From Hymenochaete sp. R1 (Eukaryota > Basidiomycota > Agaricomycetes > Hymenochaetales > Hymenochaetaceae), in NCBI GenBank assembly GCA_019400425.1, contig JAFREE010000007.1, forward strand, positions 62,001-126,000: 64,000 bases of DNA, in the 5' to 3' direction. Shown here piece by piece: positions 24,897 through 34,057 of this stretch (its first letter is position 1; each line of letters opens with the position of its first letter). Both the position numbers and the translations under genes were made by a program. Under the pieces are notes generated by a model that worked only from the letters and a program-made list of their open reading frames with translations, did no database searches and had not been told where the DNA came from.

Positions 24897-26666
24897 ATGT
24901 TCCGACTCTCTCAGACCCTCGCAAAAACATATAAAGCCCCTCTCCGTTCTCGCATCGTTAGCCCTTCATCCCCTTTCCATTCATCAACTCCGAACAAAAT
25001 GAAGGTGAATTTATAATCCGCCCCTTGCTATTTACCCTGTGATCAACTCATGTCTGTCCTGTTTTGTTAGGTCCTCGCTGTACTTTACGACGGTCTTGAA
25101 GCAGCTCGTCAGGTACAGAATTCATTGAAAGATGTTGTATAGGCTGCCTCTTATCATGATGTCATTTCCAGGAGCCGCGTCTGCTTGGTACCACTGAGAA
25201 CAAAGTACGGATGGAATTCGTTCATACACCCACTCTACACATTAATCATATACCTTATATTTAGCTTGGTCTTGAAGAATGGTTGACAAGTCAAGGACAC
25301 GAACTCGTTGTAAGTTGCCATACTACAGACTCCGTCAGATTGTCCTTGAACCATGCACAGGTAACCAGCGACAAGGAAGGCCCGGAAAGCGCTTTCCAAA
25401 AACACATCACCGATGTGAGTATGGTTAAAGAAAATGCTTCCCGTTTCCGCGATATTAATAGTATCTTTCTAAGGCCGAGGTTCTCATTACCACGCCCTTC
25501 CATCCCGGTTACCTGACCAAAGACCTATTCGAAAAGGTGTGTTAGTTACTCCTTGTCAAATTGTCTAAAATACTGAAGGAACGTGCGTTCCCAGGCGAAG
25601 AACTTGAAACTCTGCGTCACGGCTGGTGTCGGATCTGACCACATTGACCTCAATGCTGCTGTAAAGAAGGGCGTGCAAGTCCTTGAAGTCACCGGCTCGA
25701 ACGTTGTATCCGTCGCAGAACATGTCGTCATGTCCATTCTTCTCCTTGTCAGGAACTTTGTTCCTGCTCACGAGGTTCGTTTCGACAAGGAGTTTTCCCC
25801 CCTCGTGACTTACCTCTTATATTTGCACCGTCGCAGATGATCGAGCGCGGTGACTGGCAAGTCTCCGATATCGCGCGTAACGCATATGATCTTGAGGGCA
25901 AGGTCATTGGGACGATTGGTGCTGGTCGTATTGGTTACCGTGTCCTGCAGCGCCTCCTCCCCTTCAACCCGGCCAAACTTCTCTACTTCGACTATGCTCC
26001 ACTTCCCGAAGGTTCGCAACGGCAATGAATTCTACATGTCCAATTTCCCAGTTCTCACACCGCATCTAGATGCCGCCAAAGCAGTTGGTGCTGAGAGAAT
26101 TGCCGACCTCAAAGACTTCGTCTCGCAGGTCCGTATGCAAGTCTACATATTAATAAAGTCATCCTCACTTATCAATAATCACAGTGTGACGTCATCACCG
26201 TCAACTGTCCTCTGCACGAGGGCACCGTTGGTCTCGTCAACTCCGACCTCCTCTCGCATTTCAAGAAAGGCGCCTGGCTCGTCAACACTGCCCGTGGCGC
26301 GATCTGCGACAAAGATGCCGTCGCAGCCGCCGTCAAGTCCGGTCAACTGAACGGCTATGCCGGAGACGTGTGGAATGTCCAGCCAGCGCCGCGCGACCAC
26401 CCGTGGAGGACGATGAAGAACCCGTTGGGCGCCGGGAACGGGATGGTCCCGCATTACTCTGGTACGACGCTCGACGCGCAGGCCCGGTATGCCGCTGGTA
26501 CGAAGAAGATCCTGGAGAACTACTTCACGGACCAGCCCCAGACTGCATCTGACATCATCATTGGCAAGGCTGGCTATGAGACCAAGGCTTGTGAGTATCC
26601 GTGATGCACGCTCAAAATGAGGACCCGATTATGCTAACTTAACATTAAGATGGTCAACGCAAGTAA
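24897..26666 (+). CDS. NAD+-dependent formate dehydrogenase
   Basis: Oxidises formate to CO2 with NAD+; in mushrooms this links oxalate and methoxyl breakdown to NADH. The exon chain from [20 protein letters not shown] to the stop after YGQRK carries about ten short introns, most in phase 0 and several bounding exons of only 36-60 nt. Visible family motifs are [20 protein letters not shown] (joined exons), the formate-pocket segment [13 protein letters not shown], the NAD-binding fingerprint GTIGAGRIG with the acidic residue in [22 protein letters not shown], the Arg-containing [15 protein letters not shown], and the catalytic His in [18 protein letters not shown]. The N-terminal 30 residues are Arg/Ser-rich without acidic residues, as in a mitochondrial presequence; a second Met precedes the conserved core. 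It is tail-to-tail with Gcn5. Confidence 0.96.
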
Positions 26667-26994
26667 TTGGTTCTGGCCTGGTTAACCACGGACGTCTCTC
26701 AACGCGCCCATGCTTCGGTAGTTTGTTGTAATTATGTACTAACTTCTTGACTGGGGCCTCTGGAGCTTGTCTCTTCTGTATCTTGTACTTTTTATTGTGT
26801 TGCAAAGATTGAAGTCAATATATTCATGAGCATGTCAAGGATACATGAGAGGACGGCAGTTTTGGAAAGCAATTGAATAACAATACGATCGAGAAAGGTA
26901 ATGGTCGAAAAGTGAAAAATTGTAGGTCGAATAGAATTACAGATTTTTTCATAATGAAATACACGCAGTTGATAGGATTGATTTACAACTGCTT

Positions 26995-29433
26995 TTACTC
27001 GCCGGGTTCGACCTTCTCTAAAAGTTCCCTGAACCGCTTCTCAAGTTTAGTTGCAGCCTTGTAATATGTCGTCGATTCCGGATTATAAGTACGGCAGTTG
27101 CGGAACATAAGGAATGCATCCTCGGTAAAGAGGTCCATCGTTGGGTACTTGCCATTTTCGAGCTTGTGCTCCATTGTACTCAAGTCTAGGAGAGAAAGAA
27201 GGTGCTGTGTCATTGATTTGCGACGCTCTTCCTCGAGTGAAGTACTCACCCATAGGATTCTTTATAACACTGTAGTAGTCGGCAACATCTTCTATTTTGA
27301 CAGGCTGTAAGAAAGGCCACGAAAGCGGATGGTTTTGTAGTTCGACGAGTATGGCTCGCATGGTAGTGTACATTGGATTTTCCGTGGCGTAGATAGAAGG
27401 TATGTCGGTCTGCATGTCCATCGACCAGCCAGTCTCTCCTGATGAGTCACAGATAATAAGCAAAAGCTAGTATAACCGTAAGGAATTACATACGGAGACC
27501 AGGTACTTCAGAGGGATCCACTGTAACGTCGTCAGGAGCACCTTCCTGGAATTGAGGTAGGCCGGGATGAACAATATGACTTTTACTCATTAGCCTTATC
27601 TTCGAAAGAATGGCTTCCTTTTGTTGTGCGATAAGCTCCTGGGTATTCAAATAGTCGACTTTAGGTAGCATGCGACATTGCATTATCGTCCCTCCTTCGT
27701 AATCCTTGATGTAACCAGCCCATACAGCTCGGTCCAGAGTAATTTGCTTTGAGAAACCTTGCTTTTGGAAGTAGCCGACAGCGTAGTTGTCGGCGTAAGT
27801 GAGAAAATGCATCATATCGGGATATGTGCGTTTGATATGCATTTTGAACTGGTTCATGAGCATGGCTCCATATCCCTGATAAACTCGTGAACTGAGATAT
27901 GTTTTTAAAAAAATGAAGACTCATACCTTAACCTGATCCACAGAAGCAGTTGCGAAAAAGACTATCTCAGCAAACCCTCTTTGTGGAAATGGTCGGTAGC
28001 AGATCCCGCCAACAGTTTTGAAGCCGTGTTTGACAATTGCAAGCGCCTTCGAGTTTGTGTCGTACACCAGCCTTGCAATATATTCTCGAGGCATCTTGGG
28101 CAATTGCTTCTGAAAGAGCGTCTTCAAACCAGTTAGAATGATGAGCGATCGTGGGTTGCGGTCGTTCTCAACTGCGGCAACCTTGATGATCCCTTGTCGT
28201 AGCTCAGCATAGACAGCTTTCTCTGGTCTAGAAGTACTCTTGAAGTCGAAACGCATGCTTGATCAGACGAGGGTATGAAAGAAAGAAAATCAAAGTGGCT
28301 CACGGGAGTTTGAGCTGCGTTTTTACCTGTGTCCACAGTAATGCCCGTTGCTAACCGTGAGAGTTGTTTGTCGTCAACCTCGATTTTCACCGGCGATGTT
28401 TCTGAATGAGAGGACAAAACACCATTCACGCGACCATTCATTATTGCACCTTCGGCTGCTGAATGCGGTTGTTCGAGAGGAAGGCCCAGGGACGTGTGGA
28501 CAACGCCTTTCTTCTTCCCGTTTGTCTTTCCACTCCTATGACTTCGCACTCCATTCTGAGCTACATTCGATGAACGAGGGAGTCGCGAGGCCAATGGTTG
28601 ATCCTCATCGTCTTCATCGTCTGGATCGCTCAATGAGGACTCCGACTGCGATGTCCTTCTACGTTTTGAAGGTGGTGGTGGATCGCTGAGAGGAGAATTT
28701 GGGGACAACGGATGTTTGGAGGGTGAAGCAGGCGTGTCTGGAGGAAGAAACAAAGAGCGAGTAAAAGAATAAATGTTTAGCATCTTAATGGAACAAAGAA
28801 AGAAGCTATTGACCGACCTGGTGAGCCTTCTGACAATGGGCTAGACACATGTCCTGGGATGTGTATCTGTTGCCTCAAGGACTCGATGTCATCATTGGTA
28901 TAATCAAAATCAAGTAACTTGTGTTCGTCCTTTCAATAATTGAGGACACCAAAGACAAAGCAAGCGTGAGCATGTCAACAGGGACTGAAACCACGGAAAC
29001 CGCGCACCTGCTTGGTCGCATACCAGTGGATCAGGTAAGATGAAATGAAATGAAACACGTGTTGAGTGACCATAACGAAACGAATGGAAGGTCGACGTAC
29101 CGCACGGAGTTCATCCATTCGCACGGCGACACGCGCCCTCCGGGCAAACTCATCTGCGCCTAGACGTTCCACATCTGCGTCATGGCTTGCAACCCCATGC
29201 CCACACACGCACATGCTGAGGAGTTGAACATCCTTATCTTCATCGGATTGAAAAAGATCGCTGAGAGATGGATCCGGCTCGGAAGAATCCAAAGTTACGT
29301 CGACGCCTGAAGGTGGTCGCAGACCGGGACAGCTCGAGCAAGCGAGGCATCTGGAGTTCCTCGCTATCTTCAGAGCCTTTGCCGTCTTGCTGAGTGTAAG
29401 AGGATCATATCCTGCTGGATAGAGGAAGTCCAT
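26995..29433 (-). CDS. GCN5: Histone acetyltransferase Gcn5 (SAGA complex) with bromodomain
   Basis: Catalytic subunit of SAGA/ADA, acetylating histone H3 in the nucleus. The start is [17 protein letters not shown] Cys-rich N-terminal part resembling the PCAF N-terminal region follows (CLACSSCPG ... CVCGHGV ... HKLLDFDYT), unlike the short yeast protein. Next is a Ser/Pro/Asp-rich linker with basic KRRR. The GNAT domain has catalytic Glu in [13 protein letters not shown], the acetyl-CoA loop [30 protein letters not shown] and [12 protein letters not shown]. The C-terminal bromodomain has [22 protein letters not shown] and the acetyl-lysine Asn in [12 protein letters not shown]. About seven introns are supported by phase. 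The protein ends KVEPGE. A long intron or small hidden exon near 28970-29100 is the least certain part. Confidence 0.95.
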
Positions 29434-29674
29434 GGCCGTGGCCTTCGTTACTTGTTGGTTTGTAGCTGTCCGAGACTGTGAGGACCGGTGCTCAAGCAGC
29501 TGCTGCTCAAGCTTAAGCTTGTTTTCCGAAGCAGAATTGAGTCACGTGAATATTCGTGGTCAAGCACCCACGCTCACGGTCGGAACTGCATCGTCCTCGG
29601 AGTCGGTCATCCAAGTTCTCCATCCTCCCACCATCCTCCATATCTCAGCCCCCATGTTCTAGTAAATTATCACC

Positions 29675-30790
29675 ATGCTCTATCTATATTTTTTCGTGTT
29701 TCTGATTAGTGCTCAACTCGGCTGCTGCGACTCGGAATGGATTCAGTACCCGGATTCAGGTTCGCCAGATTATCATTCAGTTTTTGCATATCCCACCATT
29801 CATTTGAACATTATCATAAACTCCTTCTGTCCTGTAGGCATTGCAACGATGACACATTATACCCTACCTCTCGACTTTGTTGCTGCGTGCGGCTGTGCAG
29901 AACAGAGCACTCACTACCCTACTGCGGCCATGAGCCAGATGGCTTACGGGTTCGTCCCCTCACCCGTTATCGTTCCTGCTCGTTGACTTCATAGACTTAT
30001 GACTTCGACCTTAGGTCTAGTACAGCCTTTGGAAAAAGCTGCGGGCGCTGCTTTAATCTCACTCTACTCAACACATTCCTTTCCAGCCCACCGTTCTATC
30101 CCAATGAGACGAAGAGCGTTGTAATCAAAGTAACGGACCTCTGTCCTTTGGGCGGTGAATGGTGTCGAGCCACGCAGAGTAAACTTAACAGGTACGTGCA
30201 ACTCGCACAGCTGCTTTGCCTTCCGTGCATTAATGTATTTTCAGCGCTGGTGTGCAATTGAATTTTGATTTAGTTTGGCCGTCCCCAAGTATACCAGATG
30301 ATTTCTTTCCTAGTAATGCGAGTCTCTACGGTGTGTTTCTTTTAATGTTGCTGTATTATCGCATTTTGACATAAGTTTAAAGGTTATACCGATTTTGGAG
30401 TTTGGAACATCAGCTATCAAAGTGTACCATGTCAGGATGATTGGTCAGGGTCAGCCAATACATCGGCTTTCGGCCCAGTGAACTTTTTAGGCAATGAGTC
30501 TGTCTGTTGCCCTACTGACCCCTTTGTAAGTTGCAATAAAATGCGCCATCTCTACACTTACTGACGGGCTTATGTTTTAGGTGAATTCAAACTCGACTTG
30601 CGCGTCGTACTCGGACTTGCATGGGTTGGAGTACGTCTCTGCCGTTCATTCCTAAAATAATTAGGCTGATTTTAGTTTTAGCCCTGAGGCTGCTCCTGGA
30701 CTGAGCAGAGCCGTTTCTTTTATACTATCTGGTCCTAATACCCTCCTCGCTGTTGTCATGATATTGGGATGCTTTTCGATTTTGATGTGA
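29675..30790 (+). CDS. Secreted endoglucanase-V-like (double-psi beta-barrel, GH45/expansin-type) protein, possibly GPI-anchored
   Basis: The start MLYLYFFVFLISAQLGCCDS is a signal peptide. Six short introns join in phase to about 240 aa. The mature part reads IATMTHYTLPLDFVAACGCA, then MAYGSSTAFGKSCGRCFNLT, VVIKVTDLCPLGGEWC, LNFDLVWPSPSI and FGVWNISYQSVPC. This fits the Cys-rich double-psi barrel of basidiomycete endoglucanase-V-like proteins, related to GH45 and expansins. The Asp in VTDLCP and the FD pair are kept, but the N-terminal catalytic Asp of classic GH45 (in a YWDCC context) is replaced by HYTLP. It may therefore be a wall-loosening or lectin-like protein and not a cellulase. The C-terminus (NTLLAVVMILGCFSILM) is hydrophobic after Ser/Gly, suggesting a GPI signal. 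N-glycosylation sites are frequent. Confidence 0.8.
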
Positions 30791-30947
30791 TGTTCGACCG
30801 CTTATTTTCTCTTTAAAGTTTCCATTCGCACTTTCCGGATTATATTGCACTAACTTCTGTATGGTTTATCCCTAGGATAACTCTCTTGCTATCTAAATGG
30901 GCATTGTTGGCTTTTTCGCTTGCTAGCGGATCGCGTTTCAACGTCAC

Positions 30948-32144
30948 TTATACTTTGAGTTGCAAGCGCGCTTGATCATTCGAATTGCTGTTTTCCACCG
31001 GAATCTCTCCCGAGCTGATAATAACCACATCCTCTACAGGGCGGTTACCTCTTCCTGTCTTCGTGTTCTCTTAAAGGGGAAATAGACATCAGGATTTGCG
31101 TTGTCTGCGACGAATACCGAGCACTCACCAATTGCACGGACAACGTGCATTCCCTCAAGCACACGCCCAAAGACGACATGTTTTTCGTCAAGCCAGCTTG
31201 TCAAATTAGTGCAAATAAACTAAAAGAGGGGTTCAGTGCGACCTAATATCGTCCGAGTTGTGACTTATATCGGGCAACGATACTTACGAATTGAGACCCT
31301 ATTCCGGTTCCCGTCAGTTCTTTCAAAGATTGTTTTAATTCTGAAACCAATATCGCACCATTTGTGTTCTTTCCAGCGTTAGCCATTGACACAGTTCCAG
31401 GTCCAAAGTGCTTTACATCGCTATCCAAATTCATAAGGACATGGTGCTTAGATAACTTCTACAGGACACTCACAAGTTCTCGTCCCGGAATCTTCTTCCG
31501 TAGATTGACTATAAAGAAGAAAGGGCTGAATGAAAAGCGATTGTGTTCTGCAAGGAGCCATCTTTCACTGACCTTGCCACCTGTACCGTTTCCGTTCTCT
31601 ACGTGTCATCCGTCGTTAGCCGCGTTCCGCGTGCCCTTCAAAAAGATATCGAGCTCACCAAAATCTCCCCCTTGAATCCTGCAACGGCGACAAGAATAAA
31701 ACGCAGGTCTGGAGCTTGACTCACAAAGCTTACATGAAATCTTTAATGACACGATGGAACTTGGTCCCCTTGTAGCCGAAACCGTCCGGCAGCGGTTGCC
31801 CATTTTCCAACATCCCGCTGGCCAAAGCTCGGAAGTTCTCCGCAGTTTTGGGAACGGTCTGTTGATACGAGGTGAGTCTGTAGAATTAAGTTTGCAGCGT
31901 CTTCAGCACACCTCGCCGAAGAGTCCAATGGTAACTTTCAGAGTGAAGCAGCTTATTCAGTCTTCAGGCTTCCATGGCAAACACAGAGCGACTCACTCCT
32001 CCCGAGCTCTTTTTCTCCTTGTTTGACGTCGAAAAAAACTTTTCTAGTTGTTTTTGGTAGGTCTGCATCAAGTGTTTGGGCGGTCAAAAATGACGCTGAA
32101 GAAATGACGAGAGAGGAAAATAAATATCGGGCTACGCTAGCCAT
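30948..32144 (-). CDS. ER-type cyclophilin (peptidyl-prolyl cis-trans isomerase B), paralog 1
   Basis: Catalyses proline isomerisation in the secretory pathway. The start [20 protein letters not shown] is a signal peptide. Nine or so exons join to about 220 aa: [32 protein letters not shown], active-site [55 protein letters not shown]. The active-site Arg, Phe, Gln and Trp (in SWLDEKHV) are present. Exons include a 20-nt one (31659-31678) and an 11-nt one (31288-31298). The 3' part uses an intron splitting the Glu of RAIENTKTG and stops after RLQLKV, with no HDEL-like tail, so this form may be secreted or retained in another way. It lies 239 bp from the end of paralog 2, a tandem duplication with identical intron sites. 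Confidence 0.9.
31288..31298 (-). other. 11-nt micro-exon of cyclophilin paralog 1
   Basis: GGTCTCAATTC on the minus strand, flanked by AATAG and GTAAGT. It completes the codons for Gly-Ser-Gln-Phe of the invariant cyclophilin motif NGSQFFI; without it the frame breaks. Flanking introns are 60 nt (donor GTGCGA) and 68 nt. Confidence 0.85.
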
Positions 32145-32383
32145 TGGAGTCGGATGAAGATGGCAAAAGGTTAAGAAGTGAAAAGGGCGAGGTCGTAATT
32201 TACGGCATTCATTAATTCAGTTTTAATTCACTGATTCGAGTCTCAACGATGAATTTCGCGCAGAAAACCAACCAGACTCACTATATGGCATAAAGTTATT
32301 TTACAGAAAGGAACGTGAAATATAATAGGGAATAACAAGTGAAGGGACCATTCCTCTGACCCATATTTCTTCCTAAGCGTCCC

Positions 32384-32710
32384 TCATTTCTCTAAGTCTT
32401 GGTTGCGAACCATCTTGTAGCGACCCTTAGACCCGGAAAGCCTTTGCTTTAAAAACCGCATACCTCCACAAAACAAGAATAAGGCCACAAATGCACTTAC
32501 ACCAGCAAAGGCAAATATTACAGGCTGGAGAAGAGAGATCGGTGAAGACGGAAGGTACTCAGATCCCTCCGGCTGAAGGGCTTCAGCCTCTGCAATGATA
32601 GCGTTGTCGTTGGCTTCTTGAACTTCGGTCGGGACATTCTTGGGCATTGTCGTTGCCACGCCGAACTTCATTTCTTCGGTAGTGGTAGTGTCAGGAAGGT
32701 TATCATCGTC
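32384..32710 (-). other. Candidate alternative terminal exon (TM anchor) of cyclophilin paralog 2
   Basis: 108 codons ending at a stop at 32384, preceded directly by a TTTAG acceptor and an in-frame TAG, so the frame can only be entered by splicing or from its internal Met. It codes for an acidic linker, a hydrophobic helix of about 22 residues and a basic tail ([17 protein letters not shown]), as in a type I membrane anchor. Confidence 0.6.
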
Positions 32711-33902
32711 CTAAAGACCAGAAAATAAATCCATTGGTGCTCAACACTTTTTTGTTACAAGAAAGCGAGAACTGAGGTTACTCAAGCAGTAAGCTCAGAG
32801 CTCGGCATGGAGAGGCACCTGTTTGCCTTCTTCGTCCACCTCAAATTCAATTTCGAGTTCACCGGAGTCCGCGATAATCACGTCTACCTCTGGACGATCT
32901 TGACGCCCTTTCTTCACATTTTCTACACATTGCAGCCGCGTCAGTCAGTTCAAGAATACAGGATAAAGAATAGAGAAGACTCACGAATTTTATCGACAAT
33001 TTCGTAACCATCGAGCACTTTTCCAAACACTACATGGCGACCGTCCAACCAACCCGTCAAAGCTGTGCAGATAAACTGAAAGAATGACGCTGGTTAGAAA
33101 CAAGCAAAATAGTGGAACGAGTTATCTGCTCACAAACTGGGATCCTGGAAAAAGTATCAGAAACAGATGCGATTCTAGCGCAGAAATGCCACATACCGTT
33201 GGTGTCCTTGCCTGCATTTGCCATAGAAAGAGTGCCAGGGCCGAAGTGCTTGATTTTGCTATTCAAAGAAATGAAATTCAGTCATCACCAGATATGTATT
33301 CTTTCAGGAGTACATACAAGCTCTCATCCGCGAATTTCTTTCCGTAGATAGATTCTCCACCAGTACCGTCTCCGTTGGCTAAAACAGAACGCGATCAGAT
33401 GCCTACGGCAAATAAAAAAGACCATTACTTACTAAAATCACCACCTTGAATCCTAAACAACAAATCTATAAGCGCGTACACGCTCAACGATGAGACAAAC
33501 GTACATGAAGTCCTTGATTACACGATGGAACTTGGATCCCTTGTAACCGAAACCCTCCGGGAGCTGAGTACCATCCTTCTTGACGCCCGTCGTGAGCGCA
33601 CGGAAGTTCTCTACCGTCTTTGGGACAGTCTGAAATTATTGTTAAACAATACACGCGTCGCGTACGAAGAGCAAGGGCTTACACCGCCAAAGAGGCCCAT
33701 GGTAACTATGGACATGTCAACACTGCGTCGATACGGTTAATTCAGCGAAGAACATACTACGACCAAGGTTTTCATCTCCTTGCTTGATATCAAAGTAAAC
33801 CTTATGCGTAATTTTGGGGCCTTTGGCAGCATCAACGGACTGGGCAGTGAATAGCGCCGCTAAGGTAGCGGCGAGGACGAAGAGGATGGCTTTCGAGAAC
33901 AT
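32384..33902 (-). CDS. ER cyclophilin B, paralog 2, with alternative C-terminal exon (HAEL-tailed or membrane-anchored)
   Basis: The start [20 protein letters not shown] is a signal peptide. The cyclophilin core is complete: [88 protein letters not shown]. Small exons of 20 nt (33433-33452) and 11 nt (33134-33144) match paralog 1. Reading straight on, the protein ends KQVPLHAEL with stop at 32795, a KDEL-like ER retrieval tail. If the last 108 nt (32711-32818, GTGCCT...TTTAG) are spliced, the frame instead joins in phase to [18 protein letters not shown]. It then continues through one strong transmembrane helix ([20 protein letters not shown]) and a basic cytosolic tail ending NQDLEK at 32384. 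The donor is weak, which suits optional splicing. It is divergent from Dbp7. Confidence 0.88.
33134..33144 (-). other. 11-nt micro-exon of cyclophilin paralog 2
   Basis: GATCCCAGTTT on the minus strand between TTCCAG and GTGAGC. It encodes the same Gly-Ser-Gln-Phe stretch as in paralog 1 and has the same length and phase. Flanking introns are 52 and 58 nt. Confidence 0.88.
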
Positions 33903-34057
33903 GACGGTATGAGAAGAAAAGGGACACGACGTGGCCGTTCCATGTTATATTTGAGTCCAAGATCGACACTTTCAACTTTGGTGTCGCTGCTTAAATTTAT
34001 GGCAACTTGAAAAACTACTCCTTCTCCAGCGACTGCATTTACTTGCATTAATTCATC
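33903..34057. promoter_or_regulatory. Short divergent promoter (cyclophilin / Dbp7)
   Basis: Only 155 bp lie between the two start codons. No canonical TATA box is obvious. Confidence 0.5.

Noticed and set aside
32384..32671. Independent 95-aa membrane-protein gene starting at the Met of MKFGV
   Set aside because: The upstream TTTAG acceptor, in-phase coding before the Met and continuity with the cyclophilin frame make an alternative terminal exon the better explanation, though a separate gene is not excluded.
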